34,750 nucleotides of DNA from CBDUSL01 sp965370265 (lineage in GTDB: Bacteria > Patescibacteriota > Patescibacteriia > JAXHNJ01), in assembly GCA_965370265.1 (NCBI GenBank), contig CBDUSL010000004.1, forward strand, positions 1 through 34,750, in the 5' to 3' direction. Positions within the stretch are counted from its first letter, which is position 1. Each line of letters starts with the position of its first letter. This document shows positions 1 through 5,233 of this stretch, one piece after another. The notes below the pieces were generated by a model. The model was not told the origin of the DNA and did not search any database. It saw only the letters and a program-made list of their open reading frames with translations. The translations under genes were made by a program, and so were the position numbers.

Positions 1-83
1 CGTTTGTGGGTTATCATTTTCTCTATGCCTCTAATTTGGCCTAAAACACGGTGTATTCTTGATATTTGAGGGTGTTGCTTCAT
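1..83 (-). CDS. CsoR/RcnR/FrmR-family metal- or aldehyde-sensing repressor, N-terminal part
   Basis: Partial gene running off the left edge. The 27 visible residues start MKQHPQISRIHRVLGQIRG, which matches the first helix of the CsoR/RcnR/FrmR family (DUF156: R-x-x-R-x-x-GQ-x-x-G-I-x-x-MI). These all-helical repressors release DNA when bound to Cu(I), Ni/Co or formaldehyde. The metal-ligand Cys and His residues lie outside the window, so the inducer cannot be told. The start is the only ATG before an in-frame stop upstream. An exact RcnR-type operator overlaps its predicted transcription start, so autoregulation is likely. Family assignment is firm for so short a fragment; the ligand is unknown. 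Confidence 0.75.
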   Translation of the reverse strand, partial: MKQHPQISRIHRVLGQIRGIEKMITHK

Positions 84-110
84 GTTTAGTCTTCTTATTG
101 CTTATTCATT

Positions 111-133
111 AATATACTGGGGGGGAGTATATT
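111..133 (-). promoter_or_regulatory. RcnR/CsoR-type operator (TACT-G6-N-AGTA)
   Basis: Perfect 8-bp inverted repeat, AATATACT (111-118) and AGTATATT (126-133), around a run of seven G. Positions 115-129 match the published E. coli RcnR recognition pattern TACT-G6-N-AGTA exactly. It lies just downstream of the -10 box and over the predicted start of the repressor mRNA, the right place for repression. Confidence 0.8.
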
Positions 134-134
134 A

Positions 135-163
135 ATAATAACTTATTACATAATTATTGTCAA
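135..163 (-). promoter_or_regulatory. Sigma70 promoter of the CsoR-family gene
   Basis: On the minus strand: -35 TTGACA (163-158), 17-nt spacer, -10 TATTAT (140-135). The start would fall near 128, inside the operator at 111-133, leaving a leader of about 45 nt. Confidence 0.65.
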
Positions 164-172
164 TATAACATA

Positions 173-203
173 AAAAGACTCCACTATTTTGGTGAAGTCT
201 TTT
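173..203 (-). terminator. Rho-independent terminator after tRNA-Ala(GGC)
   Basis: Stem AAAAGACT-CCAC (173-184) pairs with GGTG-AAGTCTTTT (191-203) around a 6-nt loop, giving a U-rich tail on the minus strand. It touches the CCA end of the tRNA gene. Confidence 0.7.
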
Positions 204-279
204 GGTGGACCCAACAGGATTCGAACCTGCGACTTCCTCCATGCCATGGAGGCGCTCTAGCCAACTGAGCTATGGGCCC
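203..279 (-). tRNA. tRNA-Ala(GGC)
   Basis: A complete 77-nt cloverleaf with encoded CCA. The acceptor arm is GGGCCCA against TGGGTCC and includes the alanine identity pair G3:U70. The anticodon loop ATGGCAT gives anticodon GGC (codon GCC). The T arm has GGTTCGAATCC. Confidence 0.96.
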
Positions 280-313
280 ATAGCTCATGAAATTATAAAC
301 TATAAAATAAATT

Positions 314-350
314 AAATCAATATCAACAACAATGATGCTGATATTGATTT
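314..350 (-). terminator. Terminator-like hairpin between tRNA-Ala and the TM-helix gene
   Basis: Perfect 12-bp stem AAATCAATATCA (314-325) with TGATATTGATTT (339-350). It has a T run on the + strand and a looser T-rich tail on the minus strand. It probably ends the minus-strand gene that stops at 361. Confidence 0.5.
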
Positions 351-360
351 TTTAAAATTA

Positions 361-1032
361 TTATTTTTTAAATCTTTCCAGTATTTCTCTGGCATGATCT
401 TTTCCACCGAGACCGAAAGCAAGACCACCGGCTAAAGCAAGCATTATTACAAAACCCTGGAAAAGAATTGTGATTAAATTCTGGGCAATATTAAGTTGGT
501 TTAAGGCGGCTAAGGCGGTGAAAACAAGTATAATCCATTTGGTTAAATGACCTAAAAATTCATGTGAAGCAATTTTTGCAGCCCGGGTGGTATTTTTTAT
601 TAGATTTTCAATAAATCCGGCCAGGAGAATACCCACCACCAAAATGCCGATGGCCACCAATACATTAGGAAGATAATGTACCACGCTTTCCAAGAAATTT
701 GAAATTTGTCGGAGATTCAGCATTTGCAAAGCCACGGTAATAAATACAATAACTATAAACCAATAAACTACAGAAGATAAAAATATAACAATATTGAATT
801 TATGGCCTGCTTTTTCAAAAAGAGCGTTCAATTTAAATTTTTCAAATAATTCCTTAAGTTTGAAAAAGTTAAGAATCTTTTTGGTCAGATTAAAAAATAC
901 TATGGCCACCAAAAAACCCATTGCTAGTACAAATAGGGCCCCTAAAACTTTAGGAAGAAAAGCGATTAAATTATTCCACATGTCAGAGTAAGTCGTATTA
1001 ACGGCTTCACTTGTTGTTGTTATAAAATCCAT
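361..1032 (-). CDS. Small membrane protein with conserved TM-helix repeats (MscS-related, CmpX-like)
   Basis: 223-aa integral membrane protein with about four hydrophobic helices in two similar halves. Each half has a glycine-rich helix (PKVLGALFVLAMGFLVA; PNVLVAIGILVVGILLA), and the C-terminus carries GLAFGLGGKDHAREIL. This is the signature of the 'conserved TM helix' repeat family related to mechanosensitive channel proteins; it has no MscS beta domain. A role in membrane tension or ion leakage is inferred from the family only. I chose ATG at 1032 because a GGGGG Shine-Dalgarno lies 8 nt before it; the GTG at 1041 overlaps that site. Confidence 0.85.
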   Translation of the reverse strand: MDFITTTSEAVNTTYSDMWNNLIAFLPKVLGALFVLAMGFLVAIVFFNLTKKILNFFKLKELFEKFKLNALFEKAGHKFNIVIFLSSVVYWFIVIVFITVALQMLNLRQISNFLESVVHYLPNVLVAIGILVVGILLAGFIENLIKNTTRAAKIASHEFLGHLTKWIILVFTALAALNQLNIAQNLITILFQGFVIMLALAGGLAFGLGGKDHAREILERFKK

Positions 1033-1108
1033 TATTTTCACCCCCTTTCTTTGTTTTTGTTATATATTAATTTTACCATTAGTCTCGTTAAATGCAAGAA
1101 AAAACTAA

Positions 1109-1137
1109 GTGGTCCCAACCCGCGAGGCGGGACGACC
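1109..1137 (-). terminator. GC-rich hairpin with T run, downstream of the interrupted tRNA locus
   Basis: On the minus strand GGTC-GT-CCCGC pairs with GCGGG-TTG-GGACC and a TTTTTT run follows after 6 nt. It would end transcription of the tRNA locus at 1187-1393. The CCCGC/GCGGG core resembles the second hairpin of the palindromic elements at 1459 and 15108. Confidence 0.5.
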
Positions 1138-1186
1138 TCCAATAAGTTATTTTTATTTGGTGGACAAACCTTGTTTACGAACGACG

Positions 1187-1393
1187 TGGTGGACCCAACA
1201 GGAATCGAACTTGCCTGCCGGCAGGCAGCCCTGCGACCTCTGCAACCTGTCCGCCGTACGGGGTATGGACCATATCGGACTTGAACCGATAACCTCCTCA
1301 ATGCGAATGAGGCACTCTACCAATTGAGCTAATGGCCCGTACTCCGGAAGGCGGGTGCGAATGCAGCGCTTTAGCCAACTGAGCTATGGGCAC
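1187..1393 (-). pseudogene. tRNA-Ala(CGC)-like gene interrupted in the anticodon loop and T arm
   Basis: Reading the minus strand from 1393, the acceptor, D arm and 5' half of the anticodon arm (GCTGCATTCGCA) resemble tRNA-Ala(GGC) at 203-279. After 110 foreign bases (1355-1246) the second half resumes with TTGCAG, the T arm and GGGTCCACCA. Joining the halves restores a 5-bp anticodon stem (CTGCA/TGCAG) and loop TTCGCAT, anticodon CGC. A further 20-nt insert holding the palindrome TGCCTGCCGGCAGGCA sits in the T arm (1211-1230). Acceptor pair 2:71 is T-C. The 110-nt insert falls between positions 37 and 38 and contains a whole tRNA gene. Two inserts and a mismatch suggest a dead gene; splicing cannot be excluded. 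Confidence 0.75.
1266..1338 (-). tRNA. tRNA-Ala(CGC), nested inside an interrupted tRNA-Ala gene
   Basis: A complete 73-nt cloverleaf without encoded CCA. The acceptor arm GGGCCAT pairs with ATGGTCC including G3:U70; the anticodon loop TTCGCAT gives CGC (codon GCG); the T arm has CGGTTCAAGTCCG. It lies in the anticodon loop of an older-looking tRNA-Ala with the same anticodon and is flanked by GC-rich arms ending in GTACGGG. It is probably the functional GCG decoder; its CCA must be added after transcription. Confidence 0.88.
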
Positions 1394-1458
1394 ATGATTA
1401 GTATATTATCTATTATGTGAAAGAAATATTGTCTTAGTCATTGACTAGGTGAAAATTG

Positions 1459-1521
1459 AGTCCCGTCCCACTTGGCGGGACGTGGATCCTCGTCCTGTTC
1501 GCAAAGCGACAGGACGGGACT
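1459..1521 (+). repeat. 63-bp palindromic element, copy 1
   Basis: Bounded by 10-bp inverted repeats AGTCCCGTCC and GGACGGGACT. Inside are hairpin GTCCC/GGGAC, the core GTGGATCCTCGT, and a hairpin CGTCCTG/CAGGACG with inner TCGC-AAA-GCGA. The copy at 15108-15168 has the same plan with changed stems that still pair. The base pairs next to its right end (CTATGGGTCC) resemble the 5' end of a tRNA-Ala gene. Confidence 0.7.
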
Positions 1522-1528
1522 ATGGGTC

Positions 1529-2051
1529 CTACTTGTATTTGTATGTCTAACCTGTCTGCTATTCCCAGGACGTAGAAATAACTTGTTCAAGCGGTTTTTT
1601 ATTAATAATGTTTTCTAAAGCATATTAAGTCGCTCGATGTCTTATTATCATAATAGTAGAATGTGGGTACTTTTTGTATGTTTCTTTAAGAAATTTAGCA
1701 ATTTTTCCTTGTTTGAAGATATGATTCTCCGTTTGGAAAAGTTTTTTTATGTAATTAATTTTTACTTTAGTATCTTATTTAACTGATTTTTGGGTGAAAT
1801 CTCCATAATTTATATCTCTTAATCTTTTATTTATTATTACAGATACTTTTTTTCTCTAAAAGCTATTTTACCTTTTCTTTGATCTTGTTAAATCAGAACA
1901 AAAAACATAATAGAAGGATTTACTTTATATCTTTGCCTTAATTCAAGGGCTTATTTTACTCCTAATTCAATAGGTTTACATCATTCCAACCGGATAATTC
2001 TTTTTTTTCATTGTCGAGGATTGTTGAATGAGATTCGAATATTATTTTCAT
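1529..2051 (-). pseudogene. Decayed histidine phosphatase (phosphoglycerate mutase-like) gene
   Basis: Minus-strand fragments in two frames line up in order with the histidine phosphatase family. The start is MKIIFESHSTILDNE, where the family has an RHG-E/T-T-x-x-N motif. Then come SGWNDVNL, ELGVK-stop-ALELRQRYK, QDQRKGKIAF, RLRDINYGDFTQKSVK, the helix KIAKFLKETYKKYP, then MIIRHRAT-stop-YALENIINKKPLEQV, and the C-terminal W-E-stop-Q-T-G-stop-T-Y. About two frameshifts and at least six internal stops (TAA or TAG, several explained by CAA to TAA or TGG to TAG) break the frame. The RHG catalytic motif reads S-H-S. Length, about 174 codons, fits the family. Now non-coding. Confidence 0.85.
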
Positions 2052-2062
2052 AAAATATTCGA

Positions 2063-2137
2063 TGGTGCCCCCAAGAGGAATCGAACCTCTATCTCGACCT
2101 TAGGAGTGTCTTGCTCTATCCATTGAGCTACAGGGGC
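2063..2137 (-). tRNA. tRNA-Arg(CCT)
   Basis: 75 nt with encoded CCA. The acceptor arm GCCCCTG pairs with TGGGGGC with two G:U pairs; the D arm is GCTC/GAGC; the anticodon loop CTCCTAA gives CCT (codon AGG); the T arm is AGAGG-TTCGATT-CCTCT. Two positions of the anticodon stem (27:43 and 31:39) are A-G mismatches, unusual and possibly a sign of weakening. Confidence 0.85.
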
Positions 2138-2165
2138 GTATGATACTTTATTTGTTAGCAATTAG

Positions 2166-2275
2166 CTAATATTAGAGCAAAAATGACCAAATGTTCCACG
2201 TGGAACATTTTAAGCTAGATTTTCATTTATTTACTTTGTATTTGGTGTTATTTAACTAATATTAGAGCAAAAAAT
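2166..2275 (+). repeat. Direct repeats flanking parS
   Basis: The sequence CTAATATTAGAGCAAAAA occurs at 2166 and again at 2256, 90 bp apart, on either side of the parS site. Nothing else about the pair is known. Confidence 0.6.
2189..2210. promoter_or_regulatory. parS centromere site
   Basis: The 16-mer TGTTCCACGTGGAACA (2192-2207) fits the ParB-binding consensus TGTTNCACGTGNAACA at every fixed position. It extends to a 22-bp perfect palindrome with flanking AAA/TTT. Chromosomal parS sites bind ParB and usually cluster around the replication origin, so this window may lie in the origin-proximal part of the chromosome. No parA, parB or dnaA gene is in view. Confidence 0.88.
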
Positions 2276-2288
2276 GTGTCGCAAAATA

Positions 2289-2435
2289 TTAATCCATTAC
2301 AAATGAGGATATAGACTTCGCTAATTCAGTGATTCTTCCAGTTTGTTCATCAAAAATAAATAAACCAAAATAAATTAAAATAAAAACTCCAGCTATTATT
2401 AATACTTTAATAATTTCTTTTTTATTTGATTCCAT
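2289..2435 (-). CDS. Small single-pass membrane protein, unassigned
   Basis: 48 aa from ATG at 2435: a short charged start (MESNKKEIIK), one hydrophobic helix (VLIIAGVFILIYFGLFIF) and an acidic tail. I do not recognise a family. The longer reading from TTG at 2486 is less likely, because a promoter (-35 TTGCTA at 2470-2465, 17-nt spacer, -10 TATGAT at 2447-2442) sits 6 nt before this ATG and implies a leaderless transcript starting at or next to the start codon. It lies divergently from the sRNA candidate and next to parS. Confidence 0.5.
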   Translation of the reverse strand: MESNKKEIIKVLIIAGVFILIYFGLFIFDEQTGRITELAKSISSFVMD

Positions 2436-2479
2436 ATAAAAATCATACGCTAAATATCTTGTTTTAGCAAGAAAATGAC

Positions 2480-2508
2480 TTGACAAAACATGATTTTTAC
2501 GCTATAAT
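2480..2508 (+). promoter_or_regulatory. Full-consensus sigma70 promoter of an ORF-less transcript
   Basis: -35 TTGACA (2480-2485), exactly 17 nt, -10 TATAAT (2503-2508): both boxes are perfect. The spacer AAACATGATTTTTACGC is nearly identical to that of the minus-strand promoter at 32050-32022. Confidence 0.9.
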
Positions 2509-2514
2509 AGAAAC

Positions 2515-2637
2515 ATAAAGATTGTTTAAGTTAGTTGGCTTTTTGAGAGTTAGCAAATATATATTCCTTTAAGATATATCCGTCTACTAAAAACAAAAAA
2601 AATAAAAGCAGGAAATTAAATTCCTGCTTTTATTAAC
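2515..2637 (+). ncRNA. Candidate small RNA (no known family recognised)
   Basis: A transcript from the promoter at 2480-2508 would start near 2515 and end at the perfect hairpin at 2601-2634, about 120 nt. It holds no ATG-started ORF. A separate promoter (2640-2668) then serves the bactofilin gene, so this unit seems independent rather than a leader. The interior has AT-rich pairing (ATATAT segments around 2560-2577) and an A-rich single-stranded stretch before the terminator. It does not match tmRNA, SRP RNA, 6S or RNase P signatures that I know. Confidence 0.6.
2601..2636 (+). terminator. Perfect 14-bp intrinsic terminator
   Basis: Arms AATAAAAGCAGGAA (2601-2614) and TTCCTGCTTTTATT (2621-2634) pair perfectly around ATTAAA, with the T run inside the 3' arm. 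Confidence 0.8.
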
Positions 2638-2639
2638 TC

Positions 2640-2668
2640 TTTACAAACAATCATTTTTCTCCTACAAT
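2640..2668 (+). promoter_or_regulatory. Promoter of the bactofilin gene
   Basis: -35 TTTACA (2640-2645), 17 nt, -10 TACAAT (2663-2668). It begins right after the sRNA terminator and gives a leader of about 28 nt. Confidence 0.75.
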
Positions 2669-2702
2669 AATGAAGCATAACTAATTATTAAACTTTTAAA
2701 AA

Positions 2703-3128
2703 ATGGGTGTATTTAGTAAAGAAGAAAATACTTCTTTTAATAAAGAAGTGGAAACAATTATCGGTCCTTCTGTGAAGGTGGAAGGAAATTTTGTCAGCGA
2801 TGGAGACATCATTGTAGAAGGCCGGGTGTCCGGCACTATTAAAACTTCAAAGAATCTGCGTATAGGTGAACAGGCCAAGGTAAAAGCAGACGTAGAAGCG
2901 GCTAATGTGTATAATGCCGGTGAAATAAGGGGTAATATTAAAAGCCAGGAAAAACTGGAATTAAAGTCTACAGCCAAGGTATTCGGCAGTGTTGAAACGG
3001 GAGTTCTTTCTGTAGAATCCGGTGCGGTTTTAAACGGTAAATGCCAAATGGTAAAAAAAGATGAAATGCGCGTTGAAGAAATTGAAGAAATTCAGACGGA
3101 TAAAAAAGATAAAAAAGGAAAGAAATAA
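2703..3128 (+). CDS. Bactofilin (polymer-forming cytoskeletal protein)
   Basis: 141-aa protein with the bactofilin core at about residues 18-110: short beta strands with repeated small and charged residues (VEGNFVSDGDIIVEGRVSG, then GEIRGNIKSQEKLELK and VFGSVETGVLSVESGAVLNG). Bactofilins form non-polar filaments by stacking this right-handed beta helix, without nucleotide, and scaffold cell-wall or pole functions. The Lys/Asp-rich tail (QTDKKDKKGKK) is typical of the flexible end. The start is the first ATG and has no clear Shine-Dalgarno. The next gene begins 16 nt after the stop and is probably co-transcribed. Confidence 0.93.
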   Translation: MGVFSKEENTSFNKEVETIIGPSVKVEGNFVSDGDIIVEGRVSGTIKTSKNLRIGEQAKVKADVEAANVYNAGEIRGNIKSQEKLELKSTAKVFGSVETGVLSVESGAVLNGKCQMVKKDEMRVEEIEEIQTDKKDKKGKK

Positions 3129-3144
3129 ATCTAGCCTAACTTGT

Positions 3145-3900
3145 ATGTATCTCTATATTTACGATTCTTTTTTAGCGGATAAAAAATATGAAGCAGTGCT
3201 AGCTCGTATCGAAGCTAGGCTTTTGGAATTGAATATAAATGGCAAAATAGAAAAACTGACTATTCTAAAAAACCTAAAAGAAATGGTGGAAGATGGGGTT
3301 AAAAAAGGGGTAGAAACTCTGGTCGTAGTTGGTGATGACACCACTTTAGGCAAGGTAATCAGTTATGTCGCTCCATACAGAAAAGTAATTATTGGTTATA
3401 TTCCAATTGGCCCTAAGTCTAAAATCCCCCCTCTTTTAGGAATTCCAGCCGGGGAAAATGCTTGCGATATTCTTTCCAAAAGAATTATTAAAAAATTTGA
3501 TCTAGGCAAAGTAAATGAAAAATACTTTCTCTTCTCGTTAGCGGTTGCCAACAGAGAAAATGTAAAAATAGAATGCGATGGTAAGTATAGTATCCAAGCT
3601 ACAAGCCCTACTTCTTCTTTAAAGATATGCAACCTTGGATTGATTGATGAAGAAACATTTTTTGATCCGGGTGACGGGCGGCTGGAAGCGGTAGTAATGG
3701 AAGAAAATTCCGGCTGGCGAATTTTTGGATCAAGCTTTAAAAAAGACTCTGTTTTTCCGTTGAAAAAAGCCAAGATAAAATGCGAAACAGAATGCGTCCC
3801 TCTGGTTATTGATGGAGAAACAATCGTAAAAACTCCGGCCACTGTTTCAATAGTTCCTAAACGCCTTAGTATTATTGTCGGCAGAGAAAGAAAAATATAA
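3145..3900 (+). CDS. Diacylglycerol kinase-like (DAGK/YegS fold) protein with altered catalytic motif
   Basis: 251 aa from ATG 3145. The layout follows the DAGK/NAD-kinase fold: a Rossmann-like N-terminal half with LVVVGDDTTLGKVI (residues 59-72) where lipid kinases have GGDGTLNEVI, a second loop GIPAGENACDIL in place of P-L-G-T-x-N-D, and a C-terminal beta sandwich with PLVIDGETIV, typical of the family. The GGDGT motif reads GDDTT, so phosphate transfer is uncertain; it may use another substrate or be inactive. It lies between bactofilin and an MBL hydrolase on the same strand. The earlier in-frame start at 3061 overlaps bactofilin and is rejected. Confidence 0.65.
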   Translation: MYLYIYDSFLADKKYEAVLARIEARLLELNINGKIEKLTILKNLKEMVEDGVKKGVETLVVVGDDTTLGKVISYVAPYRKVIIGYIPIGPKSKIPPLLGIPAGENACDILSKRIIKKFDLGKVNEKYFLFSLAVANRENVKIECDGKYSIQATSPTSSLKICNLGLIDEETFFDPGDGRLEAVVMEENSGWRIFGSSFKKDSVFPLKKAKIKCETECVPLVIDGETIVKTPATVSIVPKRLSIIVGRERKI

Positions 3901-3909
3901 AACATATTT

Positions 3910-4542
3910 ATGATTGAAAAAATTACCTGGTTTGGCCAATCTAGTTTCAAAATAATCACCGCTGAAGGAAAAACAATTTATATTGACCCCTGGAAAATAC
4001 CGGCCGATTCTTCGGCAGCTGATTATATATTTATTACTCACGATCATTATGATCATTTTTCCCCGGAGGATATTGCCAAGATAAGAAATGAAAAAACCAA
4101 AGTTTTTTGCCCCCATGTCTGTATTGAAAAAATCGGGGGCCAGGTTTTTAGCGTTAAGCCGGGAGATATTATTGAAGAAGAAGGGGTAAAAGTAGAGGCA
4201 GTTCCAGCTTATAATATAGATAAGGATTTTCACCCCCAAAACAATCTTTGGGTGGGTTATGTTTTTGAAATTGACGGAAAGAAAATTTATCACGCCGGTG
4301 ACACGGACTTGATTCCGGAAATGAAAAATTTGAAAGACATTGATATAGCCATGCTTCCTGTATCCGGCACTTATGTGATGAATAGTGAAGAAGCCATGGA
4401 AGCGATTGAAGTTATAAATCCTAAAATAGTAATACCAATGCATTATGGGGATGTGGTGGGAACTGATGAAGACGCAAAAAAGCTGAAAGAAAAATATCCG
4501 GAACGGGTTAATATTCTTGACAGATATCAAGAAGCAGGGTAA
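3910..4542 (+). CDS. MBL-fold metal-dependent hydrolase (UlaG/UPF0173-like)
   Basis: 210-aa soluble protein with the metallo-beta-lactamase metal motif H-x-H-x-D-H at residues 44-49 (THDHYDHF). Later ligands include HAGDTD near residue 122 and PMHYGD near the C-terminus. The N-terminal WFGQSSFKI strand and IDPW are typical of the UlaG-like/UPF0173 branch, which holds lactonases and phosphodiesterases. The substrate cannot be told. It starts 9 nt after the DAGK-like gene, which suggests one operon with bactofilin. Confidence 0.88.
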   Translation: MIEKITWFGQSSFKIITAEGKTIYIDPWKIPADSSAADYIFITHDHYDHFSPEDIAKIRNEKTKVFCPHVCIEKIGGQVFSVKPGDIIEEEGVKVEAVPAYNIDKDFHPQNNLWVGYVFEIDGKKIYHAGDTDLIPEMKNLKDIDIAMLPVSGTYVMNSEEAMEAIEVINPKIVIPMHYGDVVGTDEDAKKLKEKYPERVNILDRYQEAG

Positions 4543-4587
4543 TATTTTCGAGCTGTTTTAAAACTGAAATTTAATAAACTTTTTGTG

Positions 4588-4750
4588 AGGCGTTTAGTAC
4601 TGTTTGGTCTTTTTGGTCGCATGTGGACTAAACAGGAAAGTTCCTATTGGGAACGCGCTCAAGAGCGAAACCGGCGCAAAGAGAGGTGATTTTGAATAAG
4701 AAAATTTCCCCTTTTTTAAGTCTCACAATTAGTGGGATTTTTTGTTTTGA
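4588..4750 (+). ncRNA. Structured leader ending in a terminator, upstream of a receiver gene (unassigned)
   Basis: The gap between 4542 and 4783 holds three nested or consecutive hairpins. CTGTTT-G-GTC pairs with GAC-T-AAACAG (about 4597-4640). GTTCC pairs with GGAAC (4650-4664). Then an outer GCGC/GCGC encloses CGCT-CAAG-AGCG, followed by AAACCGGCGCAAAG and AGAGGTG. A stem TCTCAC/GTGGGA with TTTTTT (about 4721-4745) then precedes the coding start. This is the plan of a transcription-attenuating riboswitch or leader, but I match it to no known class. Confidence 0.45.
4721..4745 (+). terminator. Terminator hairpin before the receiver gene
   Basis: Stem TCTCAC with GTGGGA (one T-G pair), loop AATTA, then TTTTTTG. 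It lies about 40 nt before the start codon, the position of an attenuator. Confidence 0.55.
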
Positions 4751-4782
4751 AACTTTTAAAACATGTATCAAGGAGAACCGGA

Positions 4783-5136
4783 ATGTCCAGTATATTAGTG
4801 ATTGACGATTGCTCAGAAAGACAAAGAGTGATAAAAGTAGCCTTGAAAGAAGAAGGGTATCAGGTTATTGGAACCGCTAATCCTAAAATTGCCTGGGAAA
4901 GAATAATGAATATCCATCTGCGTCCTGACTTGATAATAATAAACTTGGAAAACAAGCAGTATGCTGAAATATTGAGGATTATTCATAAGGCGGTACTGAA
5001 TATGCCTGTTATTATTCTTTATCGCAACAAAAAGCAACTTTCTGGATTATTTATTTATATGTTTTGGAAAACTGTGAAAATTCCGTTTAATCCGGTAAAA
5101 TTGGCTGATGAAGCGAGAAACTTTTTTTCCGCCTAA
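4783..5136 (+). CDS. Receiver-like protein lacking the phospho-acceptor Asp (pseudo-receiver)
   Basis: 117 aa, a single CheY-like domain. The acidic pair D8-D9 (LVIDDC) is present, but the phosphorylation site at the end of strand 3 reads LIIINLEN with Asn54 instead of Asp. The Thr/Ser after strand 4 is Tyr (VIILYRN), and the usual Lys-Pro of loop 5 reads KIPF. Phosphorylation by a histidine kinase is therefore unlikely; a protein-protein adaptor role is inferred. The start is ATG 4783 with AAGGAG 8 nt before it; the upstream ATG at 4732 lies in the terminator. It stands alone with its own terminator at 5152. Confidence 0.8.
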   Translation: MSSILVIDDCSERQRVIKVALKEEGYQVIGTANPKIAWERIMNIHLRPDLIIINLENKQYAEILRIIHKAVLNMPVIILYRNKKQLSGLFIYMFWKTVKIPFNPVKLADEARNFFSA

Positions 5137-5151
5137 CGTACATTTAACCAC

Positions 5152-5182
5152 AAGGCCGTGTTATTATTAACATGGCCTTTAT
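5152..5182 (+). terminator. Terminator after the receiver-like gene
   Basis: AAGGCC-G-TGTTA pairs with TAACA-T-GGCCTT around ATTAT, followed by an AT-rich tail. The infB promoter starts 3 nt later. Confidence 0.65.
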
Positions 5183-5184
5183 AT

Positions 5185-5213
5185 TTGACTTAAAGCGTTT
5201 TTTTTAATACAAT
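5185..5213 (+). promoter_or_regulatory. Promoter of infB
   Basis: -35 TTGACT (5185-5190), 17 nt, -10 TACAAT (5208-5213). Start near 5220, so the infB leader is only about 14 nt and has no Shine-Dalgarno. Confidence 0.75.
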
Positions 5214-5233
5214 AAAGTATAAAATTAATTTTT

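Noticed and set aside
1038..1327. ORFs of 72-87 aa on both strands
   Set aside because: They run through the nested tRNA genes and GC-rich palindromes; the encoded peptides are translations of tRNA sequence.
1246..1355. Self-splicing group I intron in tRNA-Ala
   Set aside because: At 110 bp, mostly tRNA, it is far too small and lacks P7/guanosine-site core elements.
2186..2210. parS as a simple transcription-factor site
   Set aside because: All 14 fixed positions of the ParB consensus are met, which is unlikely for an unrelated site.
3396..3959. 187-aa minus-strand ORF
   Set aside because: It is antisense to the DAGK-like gene; composition follows the complement of a real coding frame.
4640..4700. 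Possible c-di-GMP-I riboswitch because of GCGCAAAG
   Set aside because: The class needs its characteristic CACGCACAGGGCAAACC half, which is absent. Left unassigned.
4694..4807. TTG-started upstream ORF after AGAGGTG
   Set aside because: It reads through the terminator stem and into the receiver gene out of frame; no support beyond one Shine-Dalgarno-like sequence.
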